Part shown: piece after piece, positions 51,706 through 60,657 of the stretch | Layout of the letters: the number at the start of each line of letters is the position of its first letter | How positions within the stretch are numbered: position 1 is the first letter of the stretch | Origin: JAENVT01 sp963773085 | GTDB lineage: Bacteria > Actinomycetota > Acidimicrobiia > Acidimicrobiales > Ilumatobacteraceae | NCBI GenBank assembly: GCA_963773085.1 | Contig: CAVYZS010000001.1 | Span: 124,001 to 188,000 of the forward strand | Direction of reading: 5' to 3' | DNA: 64,000 nucleotides | Made by a program: the position numbers and the translations under genes | Notes under the pieces: generated by a model | Told to the model about the DNA's origin: nothing | Seen by the model: only the letters and a program-made list of their open reading frames with translations | The model's database searches: none

Positions 51706-54413
51706 CAGTCGGAGCCGACCCCGTCGCGGTCACGACCTACCCGAGCCAGTGGGAGTGTGACGTCGTCCTGATCGATGGGGGGACTGCGCACATCCGACCG
51801 ATCCGGGCCGACGACCTCGAACAACTCCGCGCTCTGCACGGCCGACTGTCGCCGCAGTCGATCTATTTCCGGTTCTTCTCGCCGATACCGAGGGTCCCCG
51901 AGGCCCAACTCCACCGGCTCGCCGAGGTCGACTATCGAGACCGGTTCGCGCTCGTCGCCGAACTCGATGGGCAGGTCGTTGCGGTCGCACGGTACGACCG
52001 CCTCGAGGACGAGACCGCCGCCGAGGTCGCCTTCGTGGTCGAGGACCACCAACAGCGCCGCGGGTTGGCGACGGTGATGCTCGAACATCTCGCGGCAGTC
52101 GCCAGGAGCAACGGCATCGAGCGGTTCGACGCCGAGACGTTGCCCGACAACCGGGCGATGATGGATGTGTTCCGGCATGCCGGGTTCGATCTCAGCAGTC
52201 ACTTCGACAGCGGCGTCATCGACGTCTCGTTCCCGTTGACGCCGTCCGCCGAACTCGATCAACGGATCGACGATCGCGAGCGGGGCGCAGTGGTCGCTTC
52301 GATCCGGCGCATCCTCTGCCCGACATCGATTGCCGTCGTCGGTGCCAGTCGGACTGCAGGCACGATCGGCTTCGAAATCGTTCACAACCTGGTGCGCGGC
52401 GGCTTCACCGGAGCCGTGCTGCCGGTCAACCCACAGGCTGGATCGGTTGGTGGGATTCACGCCTACGCCAGCATCGGGGATCTACCAGTCGCACCGGACC
52501 TGGCCATCATCGCTGTGCCCGCCGACCGCGTCGCAGCGGTGATCGAGGAGTGTGGCAAGGCACACGTGGGTGGGATCGTCATCATCAGTGCCGGATTTGC
52601 CGAACTCGGCGCGAGTGGCCGCGTCATCGAGGCTCGGCTGGTCAAGTCGGCACGGGGTTACGGGATGCGCGTCGTCGGCCCGAACTGCATGGGATTGGCC
52701 AACACCCACCCAACGATTCGTATGAACGCCACGTTCGCCCCGGTCGACCCGATCCCGGGCAACGTGGCCTTCATGACTCAGTCGGGGGCACTCGGCATCT
52801 CGTTGATCGACGAGAGCGCCCGTCGCGGCATCGGCATCTCCAGCTTCGTCTCGGTCGGCAACAAGGCAGACATCTCCGGCAACGACCTGTTGCGCTATTG
52901 GGAGACCGACGAGTCGACAGCGGTGATTGCGCTGTACCTGGAGTCGTTCGGCAACCCTCGAAAGTTCGTGCGGGTTGCCTCGCGGGTCGCCCGGGTCAAG
53001 CCGATCATCGCCGTGAAATCCGGTCGCAGCCCGGCGGGCGTCCGCGGTGCCTCCTCGCACTCGGCCGCACTGGCGACCTCCGACGACGTCGCTGAACTGG
53101 TGTTGTCGAGGTCAGGCGTCACCCGCGTCGACACCCTTGAAGAGCTCTTCGACACCACCCAAGCCTTCGCCAGTCAGCCCGCACCGGCCGGCCGACGCGT
53201 GGCCATCGTCGGTAACGCTGGCGGTCCAGCGATCCTGGCCGCCGATGCGGCCACCGCCAACGGCCTGATCGTTCCTGAGCTCAGCGAGGACACACAGGCC
53301 CGTCTCAGGAGTTTCCTGCCGGCAGCGGCGGCGACCCGCAATCCGGTCGACATCGTCGCCGCGGGGTCACCGTCGGCGTTCCAGGAGGCCCTCTGCGTCG
53401 TACTCGATGATCCGCAGATCGACGCGGTGTTGGCTCTGTACGTCCCACCCCTGCCGGATCGTGATCGCACCATGCTCGACGCGATCGCCACAGCGGCGGC
53501 GACACATCCGGAGAAGACGATGCTCGCCACGGTCCTGGCCGGAAACGAGACCGTGCAGCTCGGCGGGCTGACGGTGCCGACATATCGGTTCCCCGAGTCG
53601 GCCGTGCGAGCACTCGCCCACATGGTCAGCCGCTCCGAATGGTTGCGAACCAACGATGCAGAGATGCCTGAGCAACTGATCGACAAGGTGCAGGCGCGCA
53701 AGGTGATCGGCGATTTCTTGCGCGCCGTTCCGCAGGGAGAGTGGCTCGACATGTCGTCGGCCGCGGCGGTCGCGGCCGCCGCAGGACTGCCACTCGTCGA
53801 GACCGCGGTCGTCGACGGACTCGACGATGCTGTCGCAGCAGCGACGAGGCTCGGCTTTCCCGTGGCCCTCAAGGGCACCGGAGCCTCCATCCTCCACAAG
53901 ACCGATCTCGGCGCGGTCAAGCTCTCACTCAGGGATGAACGAGCAGTGATCGAGGCCGGTTCGGCGATACGCGACGCGCTCGGTGATCAGCTCGCGGGCT
54001 TCGCAGTGCAGAAAATGGCGCCGTCCGGTGTCGAGTTTCTGGCCGGCGTCACGACCGACCCGGCATTCGGACCACTGGTGATCTTCGGCGCCGGGGGCAC
54101 AGCAGCCGAGCTGTTGAAGGATCGTGTCGTGCGACCTGCGCCGCTGACGGTCGCCGATGCCGTGCGAATGGTTCGCGGGCTGCGAATCTCTCCGCTCCTC
54201 GACGGATTCCGTGGCATGCCGGTGATCGATCACGCGCCGCTCGAAGCGCTGCTGGTGCGCCTCGGTCAGCTCGCCCACGCCGTTCCCGAGATCCTCGAGA
54301 TCGACCTCAACCCGATCATTGCCGCACCCGATGGGCTCCATGTCGTCGATCTCCGGGTGCGTGCCGTGCCGAACGTCCCCCACCCAGAGTTGTCCGTACG
54401 GAGGCTGCGATGA
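51702..54413 (+). CDS. GNAT acetyltransferase fused to ADP-forming acyl-CoA synthetase (Pat-like)
   Basis: A 903 aa protein. Residues ~20-180 form a GNAT domain (VEDHQQRRGLATVMLEHLAAV is the acetyl-CoA loop). A CoA-binding domain (SIAVVGASRTAGTIGFEIVHNL), ligase-CoA domain (FMTQSGALGISLID, GASSHSAALA with the phosphohistidine His) and C-terminal ATP-grasp domain (FPVALKGTGASILHKTDLGAV, EFLAGVTTDPAFGPLVIFG, ILEIDLNPI) follow. GNAT-first order is the reverse of E. coli PatZ. The protein could acetylate lysines, make ATP from acyl-CoA, or sense it. Start GTG 51702. Confidence 0.88.
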   Translation: MTVGADPVAVTTYPSQWECDVVLIDGGTAHIRPIRADDLEQLRALHGRLSPQSIYFRFFSPIPRVPEAQLHRLAEVDYRDRFALVAELDGQVVAVARYDRLEDETAAEVAFVVEDHQQRRGLATVMLEHLAAVARSNGIERFDAETLPDNRAMMDVFRHAGFDLSSHFDSGVIDVSFPLTPSAELDQRIDDRERGAVVASIRRILCPTSIAVVGASRTAGTIGFEIVHNLVRGGFTGAVLPVNPQAGSVGGIHAYASIGDLPVAPDLAIIAVPADRVAAVIEECGKAHVGGIVIISAGFAELGASGRVIEARLVKSARGYGMRVVGPNCMGLANTHPTIRMNATFAPVDPIPGNVAFMTQSGALGISLIDESARRGIGISSFVSVGNKADISGNDLLRYWETDESTAVIALYLESFGNPRKFVRVASRVARVKPIIAVKSGRSPAGVRGASSHSAALATSDDVAELVLSRSGVTRVDTLEELFDTTQAFASQPAPAGRRVAIVGNAGGPAILAADAATANGLIVPELSEDTQARLRSFLPAAAATRNPVDIVAAGSPSAFQEALCVVLDDPQIDAVLALYVPPLPDRDRTMLDAIATAAATHPEKTMLATVLAGNETVQLGGLTVPTYRFPESAVRALAHMVSRSEWLRTNDAEMPEQLIDKVQARKVIGDFLRAVPQGEWLDMSSAAAVAAAAGLPLVETAVVDGLDDAVAAATRLGFPVALKGTGASILHKTDLGAVKLSLRDERAVIEAGSAIRDALGDQLAGFAVQKMAPSGVEFLAGVTTDPAFGPLVIFGAGGTAAELLKDRVVRPAPLTVADAVRMVRGLRISPLLDGFRGMPVIDHAPLEALLVRLGQLAHAVPEILEIDLNPIIAAPDGLHVVDLRVRAVPNVPHPELSVRRLR

Positions 54414-54841
54414 GTACTGATTCGACCCGTCCCGATTCGCCGAGCGACACGATCGTGGTGGGTGTCGACACCTCCCCCGAGTCGATCGCGGCTCTGCGGT
54501 GGGCGGCCGACCTCGCGGCCAGCACAGGCGTTCCACTGCTCGCGGTTCATGCCGAAGGGCTTCTCGAGGAGGGCTCGTACGTACCTCACGTCGACGTCAC
54601 TGACCTGATCGCCCACACACTGAGCGGCGCGACGTTGACTGCACTCACTGCGCTGGTCGAGCCGGGGCCACCGTGTGAGACCTTGATCCGGGTCGCCCGG
54701 CGCGCCGGCTCTCGTCACATCGTGGTCGGGCACCGTGGCACAGGCGACACAGGCTCTGACATCGGCTCGACTGCGCTCCAGCTGGTCAGCCGTTCGACCG
54801 TACCCGTCACGGTGGTCCGCAGCGACGAACCAACTGGTTGA
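54410..54841 (+). CDS. Universal stress protein (UspA family)
   Basis: A 143 aa single-domain USP: TIVVGVDTSPESIAALRWA, VPLLAVHAEG, and the nucleotide-binding end VVGHRGTGDTGSDIGSTALQL with the G-x2-G-x(8-9)-G-S/T pattern, then VPVTVV. It should bind ATP. It overlaps the GNAT/ligase gene by 4 nt (ATGA). Confidence 0.88.
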   Translation: MSTDSTRPDSPSDTIVVGVDTSPESIAALRWAADLAASTGVPLLAVHAEGLLEEGSYVPHVDVTDLIAHTLSGATLTALTALVEPGPPCETLIRVARRAGSRHIVVGHRGTGDTGSDIGSTALQLVSRSTVPVTVVRSDEPTG

Positions 54842-54853
54842 TGACGAGTTGAT

Positions 54854-54898
54854 GATCTTGAACTCCTGGTGGGGGCGTAGTACCAGGAGTTCGAGATC
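54854..54898. terminator. Bidirectional terminator hairpin
   Basis: A 17-bp stem (gatcttgaactcctggt against accaggagttcgagatc, one G-U pair) with an 11-nt loop separates the convergent USP and ferritin-like genes and runs up to the latter's stop codon. Confidence 0.8.
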
Positions 54899-55400
54899 AC
54901 GCCCGCGCCGCTACATCTGAAACCTCGCGCTCGGCGAGACGGTCCCGCAGGAACTTCAGCACCTTGATGTGCTTCTTGGTGTCGGCGATCACCAGTTCCA
55001 CCAGCATTCCCCATAGCGTCGAGGTGCGCACGTTGTGGATCTCGCGCTGCAGTTTCCGCGATTCAGCGAGGTCCTTTCTTTCGAACTTCAACAACCGGTC
55101 CACCATGGCGATCGTCTCGGGGGGAACGGGGCGGTAGTCGACGTGCGGGATGCCTTCCGGCGCCTCGCGCAGTTCGGCCAACGCCTTGATCGTCTCGATC
55201 CACTCCAGGAACAGCCGGTGGTGCCTGGCCTCGTCCTCAGCGATCAGCTCGGCGACGTACGCCACGTACGGATGGTCGTCGTGCGCCAGCGCGTCGTACA
55301 GGCCGATCATTTCCTTTTCCGACTCGACGTGGCTACTGAGGTGCTCGATCAGCGCTCGGTCAACCTCGCTGAGATCATGTGGAATACGACTGGTTGTCAT
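54897..55400 (-). CDS. Ferritin-like (rubrerythrin/DUF-type) four-helix protein
   Basis: A 167 aa all-helical protein with carboxylate/His ligands in ferritin spacing: ESEKEMIGLYD, AEDEARHHRLFLEW (E-x-x-H), ERKDLAESRKLQREIH and ADTKKHIKVLKFL. It probably binds a di-iron centre and may store iron or reduce peroxide. Divergent from deoC, sharing a 106-nt intergenic region rich in inverted repeats. Confidence 0.75.
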   Translation of the reverse strand: MTTSRIPHDLSEVDRALIEHLSSHVESEKEMIGLYDALAHDDHPYVAYVAELIAEDEARHHRLFLEWIETIKALAELREAPEGIPHVDYRPVPPETIAMVDRLLKFERKDLAESRKLQREIHNVRTSTLWGMLVELVIADTKKHIKVLKFLRDRLAEREVSDVAARA

Positions 55401-55457
55401 TGTCGAAGTGTCGGCGATCCTGGGTCCAGGCGACAGGGCACTTCGAGGTAGTTCCTC

Positions 55458-55471
55458 GGGTCCTTCGACCC
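55458..55471. promoter_or_regulatory. Palindrome GGGTC-CTTC-GACCC
   Basis: A perfect 5-4-5 inverted repeat in the divergent promoter of the ferritin-like gene and deoC. It has the same geometry as the GGAC-N4-GTCC boxes nearby but with A and T exchanged, so it may be a different site. Confidence 0.35.
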
Positions 55472-55506
55472 TGTCGCGGGGGACTCAGATGAGGCAGGCT
55501 TTCAGG

Positions 55507-56340
55507 ATGAGCGAGCTGACTGCAACGAGCCAGGCCCGGCACGCGGCGAGGGCATTGAGTTGCCTCGATCTGACGAGCCTGAACCTCGACGACACTCCGC
55601 AACGTCTGGATGCCCTGTGCGACCGAGCGCTCTCGCCGGCTCCCGGCATCGAGCTGCACCCCGCCGCGGTGTGCATCTATCCGGCATTCGTCAGCCAGGT
55701 CCGTGCCCGCCTGGCCGGCACGGGCATCGCCGTGGCCGCCGTCGCCAACTTCCCGTTGGGAACGTCGCCCATCGGTCAGGTCGTCGACGAGGTCGAGCAG
55801 GCGTTGGCCGACGGCGCCGACGAGATCGATGTCGTCTTCCCGTTCCGCGCATATCTGGCCGGGGATCATCTCGCCGCCGGCGAGCTCGTGCACCGCATCG
55901 CCACGGTGTGTCACCACGGCGACCATCCAGCGACCTCGCCGATCAGGCAACCGATCAAGCTGAAGGTCATCTTGGAGACTGGTGTCCTGCACGACACCGA
56001 CGTGATCAAGGCCGCGGCCGCAGTTGCCGTCGCCAACGGCGCCGACTTCTTGAAGACCTCGACCGGCAAGCTGGAACCTGCCGCCACCCCTGCGGCTGCC
56101 GAGGCGTTGTTGGAAGTCATCGTTGCCGCACGACGAGCCGGTCACAGCATCGGCCTCAAGGTCGCCGGCGGGGTCAAGACCGTCGAGGAGGCGGCGTTCT
56201 ATCTGGAGCTCGCCGATCGATATCTCCTTCCAGAGGGTGCAGATCCCGGCAACTTCCGCTTTGGGGCCAGCGGTCTCCTGAACGACATCGTCCGGGTGCT
56301 CGGGAGCTCGCACGACGCGCAGCTGCCGACGGAGTATTAG
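55507..56340 (+). CDS. deoC: Deoxyribose-phosphate aldolase
   Basis: Splits 2-deoxyribose-5-phosphate into acetaldehyde and glyceraldehyde-3-phosphate. The 277 aa sequence keeps the aldolase core: CLDLTSLNLDDT, AAVCIYPAFVSQVR, NFPLGTSP, ADEIDVVFPFRAYLAGD, KLKVILETGVL, ADFLKTSTGK and the Schiff-base lysine in LKVAGGVKTVEEA. ATG 55507 is preferred over an ATG 15 nt upstream. The deoA GTG overlaps the deoC stop by one base (TAGTG), so the pair forms a deoxynucleoside salvage operon. Confidence 0.9.
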   Translation: MSELTATSQARHAARALSCLDLTSLNLDDTPQRLDALCDRALSPAPGIELHPAAVCIYPAFVSQVRARLAGTGIAVAAVANFPLGTSPIGQVVDEVEQALADGADEIDVVFPFRAYLAGDHLAAGELVHRIATVCHHGDHPATSPIRQPIKLKVILETGVLHDTDVIKAAAAVAVANGADFLKTSTGKLEPAATPAAAEALLEVIVAARRAGHSIGLKVAGGVKTVEEAAFYLELADRYLLPEGADPGNFRFGASGLLNDIVRVLGSSHDAQLPTEY

Positions 56341-57674
56341 TGAGCTCGGCAAGCTTCCTGCCACAAGAGATCATCCGCTCCAAGCGCGACGGGTCCCGGT
56401 TGACGGATGTCGAGATCGGCCAGTTCGTCGGGGGACTGACCGACGGGAGCATCGGCGACGGCCAGGCCGCTGCCTTGGCCATGGCGGTGTTCTTCCAGGG
56501 AATGGACATCGGTGAACGCGTCGCACTGACGCGCGCGATGTCGCAATCGGGTGACACCATGCACTGGAACCGCAACGACCTGCACGGTCCGGTGATCGAC
56601 AAGCACTCCACCGGCGGTGTCGGCGACAAGGTCAGCCTGATGCTTGCTCCGCTGGTCGCCGCCTGCGGCGGCCATGTACCAATGATCTCCGGTCGTGGAT
56701 TGGGTCATACGGGGGGCACACTCGACAAGCTCGAGAGCATCCCCGGGTACATCACGCGCCCCGACAACGACCTGTTTCACAAGGTCGTCGCCGACGTTGG
56801 CTGCGCGATCATCGGTCAGACGTCGAATCTCGCGCCGGCCGATGGTCGGCTGTATGCGATCCGTGATGTGACAGCCACGGTCGAGTCGGTCGCGCTCATC
56901 ACCGCTTCGATCCTGTCCAAGAAACTTGCTGCCGGACTCGACGCTCTGGTCATGGATGTCACCTTCGGCAATGGCGCGTTCATGACCGATCTCGACCGGG
57001 CCGAGGAACTGGCCCGCAGCATCGTCACCGTGGCTCGAAGCGCCGGGCTCGTCACCAGTGCGCTGCTCACCGACATGAACCAAGTGCTGGGGCGCACCGC
57101 GGGCAATGCCCTCGAGGTGAGCGAAGCAATCGACTGGCTGACCGGTGCAGGCGACGACACTCGACTGACCGAAGTCGTCCTGGCTCTCGGTGCGGAGATG
57201 CTGGTGTTGGGTGGCCTCGACGCCGACGTCGGGTCGGCCACCAATCGACTGATCGCCGTGCGTGAGTCCGGTGTCGCTGCGGAACGGTTCCAAGAGATGG
57301 TCACGGCACTCGGCGGGCCCGGCGATCTCATCCACAACCCGGCCGCTTACCTGCGCCAGGCGGAGGTCGCACACCGCGTCGACGCCACCCGCGACGGCTA
57401 CATCGATTCGATTGACACCCGGGCGGTCGGGCTCGCCGTTGTCGCTCTGGGTGGTGGTCGCCTTCGAGTGGACGACGAGATCGACCATTCCGTCGGTCTC
57501 ACCGACGTGATAGCAATCGGCGAGTATGTCGACCGCGATCGGCCTCTCGGTGTCGTTCATGCTCGCCGCGAATCGGAGGCGGTGCTCGCCGCCGAGGCAC
57601 TGCGCCTTGCCTGCTCGATCAGTGACATCCAACCGTCGCTCGGCCCCGTCGTCGCCCTGCGGGTCACGGATTAG
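56340..57674 (+). CDS. deoA: Thymidine phosphorylase
   Basis: Releases the base from thymidine and forms deoxyribose-1-phosphate, which a phosphopentomutase would pass on to DeoC. The 444 aa protein has the full family signature MISGRGLGHTGGTLDKLESI, the phosphate-binding KHSTGGVGDKVSL, SKKLAAGLDALVMDVTFGNG, and a C-terminal PYNP domain (DSIDTRAVGLAVVALGGGR). Start GTG 56340. Confidence 0.93.
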   Translation: MSSASFLPQEIIRSKRDGSRLTDVEIGQFVGGLTDGSIGDGQAAALAMAVFFQGMDIGERVALTRAMSQSGDTMHWNRNDLHGPVIDKHSTGGVGDKVSLMLAPLVAACGGHVPMISGRGLGHTGGTLDKLESIPGYITRPDNDLFHKVVADVGCAIIGQTSNLAPADGRLYAIRDVTATVESVALITASILSKKLAAGLDALVMDVTFGNGAFMTDLDRAEELARSIVTVARSAGLVTSALLTDMNQVLGRTAGNALEVSEAIDWLTGAGDDTRLTEVVLALGAEMLVLGGLDADVGSATNRLIAVRESGVAAERFQEMVTALGGPGDLIHNPAAYLRQAEVAHRVDATRDGYIDSIDTRAVGLAVVALGGGRLRVDDEIDHSVGLTDVIAIGEYVDRDRPLGVVHARRESEAVLAAEALRLACSISDIQPSLGPVVALRVTD

Positions 57675-57774
57675 CAGTAGAGAACGACGTAGGCATGCTG
57701 TGTCATCGTGGAGAGCCCAAAAGCCCTTCCTGCTGCACAGCACGGGGCGCGATAATCACCCCGCTGAGGGGAGC

Positions 57775-58461
57775 ATGATGGATCATCGCGTCCTGTATGA
57801 CCGCCGATCGGCGGGTGCACTGTTGGGGATCGAGGTGGTTAAGGCCGGTCTCCAGAACCCCGTTGTGCTGGGGTTGCCGCGCGGCGGGGTTCCCGTTGCT
57901 GCCAAGGTTGCCGAGGCCCTCGGCGCCCCGCTCGACGTCATCGTCGTTCGCAAGCTCGGGGTTCCTCACCAGCGCGAGCTCGCCATGGGAGCCATCGGGG
58001 AGGACGGCGCAGTCGTGTTGAACGACGATGTCGTGCGAAGCGCACACGTGACCGAGGCCGACCTCCGCGAGGTCGAGTCACGAGAACGAGCGGAGCTCGA
58101 CAGGAGGCTGCGGCGCGTACGTTCCGTGCGCCCGCGGGAGTCGCTGGTCGGTCGCTCGGCGGTCATCGTCGACGACGGCGTCGCAACCGGGGCCACGATG
58201 CGGGCGGCGATCCGAGTGGCTCGGGCGAACGGCGCACGAGATGTCACCGTCGCTGCGCCAGTCGCTCCACCCGACGTCGTGGAGATGCTGAGGTCGGAGG
58301 CCGATGGGGTCGTGTGCCTGGCCCAACCCGATCCGTTCTGGGCAGTCGGCACCTGGTATCGCCATTTCGAAGCTGTGAGCGATGACGAGGTCGTCGCCTT
58401 GATCGCGGCGGCGACCGCACGCGACGTCGCCGATTCGCACGATCGGCCCGCACGACCATGA
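57775..58461 (+). CDS. Phosphoribosyltransferase-family protein
   Basis: A 228 aa type I PRTase-like protein. DRRSAGALLGIEVVKAG leads to LGLPRGGVPVAAKVAEAL, and the PRPP-binding loop is SAVIVDDGVATGATMRAAI. The C-terminal WAVGTWYRHFEAVSDDEVV is typical of a subgroup common in stress gene clusters; the N-terminal half of mycobacterial Rv0571c, a DosR-regulated protein, is of this type. The base or acceptor is unknown. ATG 57775 follows GAGGGGAG; ATG 57778 is equally possible. Confidence 0.8.
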   Translation: MMDHRVLYDRRSAGALLGIEVVKAGLQNPVVLGLPRGGVPVAAKVAEALGAPLDVIVVRKLGVPHQRELAMGAIGEDGAVVLNDDVVRSAHVTEADLREVESRERAELDRRLRRVRSVRPRESLVGRSAVIVDDGVATGATMRAAIRVARANGARDVTVAAPVAPPDVVEMLRSEADGVVCLAQPDPFWAVGTWYRHFEAVSDDEVVALIAAATARDVADSHDRPARP

Positions 58462-59169
58462 CTTCTCGGGACATTTGGCCGTGGCCACCACAGACGGGCA
58501 CAGCTGATACTGAAACGATGATGACCGAGACTTCGCACCTTGCCACTGTTCGTGGCGAAGCCGCCAGCTTCACGTCGAATGCCTTCCTGTCGATGGTGCT
58601 CGATCGCACGACGGACGGCGTTGTGATGACAGACGGCCACGGAGTGATCGTTTACGCCAACCTTCCGCTCCTGCAGCTGTTCGGCTACGGCGCCGAGGAC
58701 CTGATCGGCCAACCGGTCGAGATCCTGTTGCCGGACTATCTCCGCGACCATCATCGTCATCATGTGCAGGACTTCCTCGCCAATCCCACACCGCGCCCGA
58801 TGGGTCGCGAGGACCTCGACATCGAGGGTCGTCGCGCCGACGGCTCGCTTCTTCTCGATCGACGTTCAGCTGAACGCTCTGCCCGGTACGTCCCTCGTGG
58901 TGGCGACCATCCGCGACATGACGCGGGAGCGACAGGCATCGGTCGACTGCGCGATCACCAAAATCGATCTGGCCAACGCCAGATCGCAAGTCGATCGACT
59001 GCAGGGTTCTCTCGATCTGGTGATTCAGCGTCTGTTCGCCCTCGGCACGTCGATTGCGGCCAGCGCAGCGAACGAATCGGTGTTGTCCGTGCGCCTCGCG
59101 TCGGCGCTCCATGGCATCGATGAGATCATCGAAGCCGTCCAGGATGGGCGACAGGCTGTTGGTCCCTAA
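58458..59169 (+). pseudogene. PAS-domain protein with degenerate HisKA_3-like tail, one frame disruption
   Basis: From ATG 58458 (ATGA overlap with the PRTase gene; a later ATG at 58518 is possible) the sequence has a PAS domain: SMVLDRTTDGVVMTDGHGVI, YGAEDLIGQPVEILLPDYLR and PRPMGREDLDIEGRRADGS. A one-base skip near 58852 joins FSIDVQLNALPGTSLVVATI. The C-terminal helix LDLVIQRLFALGTSIA closely resembles the DSVIQRLFAAGLHLQ dimerisation helix of the kinase at 62646 but has Leu in place of the phospho-accepting His, and no ATPase domain follows. Restored length is 236 aa. Confidence 0.65.
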
Positions 59170-59223
59170 CGAGCAGGACGTCCGGCCCGTGACCACCTCG
59201 GACAAACGAAGTTCGCTGAGCTC

Positions 59224-60330
59224 ATGACCACCCTCGCCGGACCAAATCACATCACCCTCTGCGCATTGGTCGGTTGGGAATCCCCTCCTGTCGTCAGTGC
59301 CTTCGTCCCGGTGGATTTCTCCCGCCCGCAGGCAACGGATTCCCTCAGCAGAGCGCTCCGTCTCGCCGCTCAGACAGCGGCCGCTCGGCTGACAGAGCAG
59401 CACGATGTCGAGCCTGGAGCTGCCGCTGCGTTCGTCGCGCCGCTGTTGGCGGGGACACTTCTCGACGACGTGCCACGCTCCGCTCGAGGACTGGCGATCT
59501 TCCTGTCGTCGGAGCAAGAGCTGCACGTGCCCCTGCCCATCAGCGTGGGTCCAGCCGTCGAGGTCGGTGATCGGGTCGACCTGCTTCGCCTGCTGCCCGC
59601 CTTTGTCGACGACATCGACTTCTTTGCCGTGACGATCGACAAGAAGGGGGCGACGCTGTTCCGCGGCAGTCGCTTCGGCTTCGACGTGGTGCCTGTCCCG
59701 GAGATGCCCGGATCGATCGACGAAGCCTTGTGGTATGTCCGTCGAGAGCCGGCCCTGAATCGTCAGGGATCCGGCGTGGTCCACGGGGCCGGCGGTGGAC
59801 AAGACTTGCGCAAGGACGACGTGCGCCAGTACATCCATCTCATCGACAAGGCGATCACGCCGGTGCTCAACGGTGCCGAGGCGCCGCTCGTTGTCATCGG
59901 TGTCGAGTACGAGGCGGCGATGTTCATCAATCACACCCACTACCGGCACACCGTCGACATCGCCGTCTCGGGGAGTCCCGAGTCGATGTCGGCCGAAGAG
60001 TTGCACGAACGATCCTGGGAATTCGTGAGGTCGCGGGCCCATGCCTCGGCTGCCGATGCTCTGGAACGGCTTCGCCAGCTCGACGGTACGGGCAAGACGG
60101 CGACCGATCCCGATGAAGTCGTTGCTGCCAGCATGAACGGTTCGGTCAGCGACCTACTGGTGGCGCGATCCGTCACGGACGCCGACGAAACCCCGCCGAC
60201 GAGAGCGCTCGGACGGCACAGCATCGTCGTCGCAGTGAACGAAGCGTTTCGGCATCGCGCACGCATCCACGTGGTCGATGACGAGAGCTTGTCAGGAGGC
60301 GTCCTCGTCGCTGCTGTGCTGAGGTACTGA
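59224..60330 (+). CDS. baeRF3-type (bacterial eRF1-like) protein
   Basis: A 368 aa protein of the bacterial archaeo-eukaryotic release factor superfamily. Characteristic segments are GLAIFLSSEQELHVPLPI, FFAVTIDKKGATLFRGSRFG, DLRKDDVRQYIHLIDKAITPV, APLVVIGVEYEAAMFI and SAEELHERSWEFV. No GGQ release motif is seen. Mycobacterial Rv2629, a member of the DosR regulon, belongs to the eRF1-like group. A role at stalled or hibernating ribosomes is suspected for the family but unproven. Confidence 0.8.
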   Translation: MTTLAGPNHITLCALVGWESPPVVSAFVPVDFSRPQATDSLSRALRLAAQTAAARLTEQHDVEPGAAAAFVAPLLAGTLLDDVPRSARGLAIFLSSEQELHVPLPISVGPAVEVGDRVDLLRLLPAFVDDIDFFAVTIDKKGATLFRGSRFGFDVVPVPEMPGSIDEALWYVRREPALNRQGSGVVHGAGGGQDLRKDDVRQYIHLIDKAITPVLNGAEAPLVVIGVEYEAAMFINHTHYRHTVDIAVSGSPESMSAEELHERSWEFVRSRAHASAADALERLRQLDGTGKTATDPDEVVAASMNGSVSDLLVARSVTDADETPPTRALGRHSIVVAVNEAFRHRARIHVVDDESLSGGVLVAAVLRY

Positions 60331-60381
60331 AGGGCCGAACGACCTCACGAAACCGTTGCAAGCGCAACAGTGCACGGTGCG

Positions 60382-60395
60382 TGGACCTTCGTCCC
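60382..60395. promoter_or_regulatory. DosR-box-like palindrome TGGAC-CTTC-GTCCC
   Basis: GGAC and GTCC half-sites with a 4-nt spacer, 58 nt upstream of the DUF1918 start, in the promoter of the DUF1918-CBS pair. Same geometry as the boxes at 51055 and 61923. Confidence 0.55.
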
Positions 60396-60453
60396 CTGGC
60401 CATTCGAGGCAACACGGCGCACACTGCAATCACCGAAGACGCGGAGGTGTCGC

Positions 60454-60657
60454 ATGCGAGCGCACAGCGGAGATCAGGTCGTTGTCAAAGGAAATCGGAT
60501 CGGGATGCCCGACCGGAGGGGCGAGGTGCTCGAAGCCCGGGGACCCGACGGTTCGGCGCCCTTCCTCGTTCGATGGGACGACAGCGGTCACGTGACGCTG
60601 CTGTTCCCCGGTACAGACGCTGTGGTCGAGCATCTCGAGCGGAAGGAGCCGACATGA
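60454..60657 (+). CDS. DUF1918 protein
   Basis: A 67 aa SH3-like small protein: HSGDQVVVKGNRIGMPDRRG, EVLEARGPDGSAPFLVRWDD and HVTLLFPGTDAVVEH match DUF1918. Mycobacterial Rv0569, a DUF1918 protein, is DosR-regulated. ATG 60454 follows GGAGGTG; the stop overlaps the CBS gene start (ATGA). Confidence 0.85.
   Translation: MRAHSGDQVVVKGNRIGMPDRRGEVLEARGPDGSAPFLVRWDDSGHVTLLFPGTDAVVEHLERKEPT

Noticed and set aside
54897..55506. DosR-type box in the ferritin/deoC promoter
   Set aside because: The best palindrome there (GGGTC-CTTC-GACCC) has A and T swapped relative to GGAC/GTCC, so I list it only as an inverted repeat.
56337..57743. A 468-codon minus-strand frame over deoA
   Set aside because: Shadow of thymidine phosphorylase, whose motifs are complete on the plus strand.
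58570..60042. A 490-codon minus-strand frame
   Set aside because: It crosses the PAS and baeRF genes in antisense and shows no family motif.
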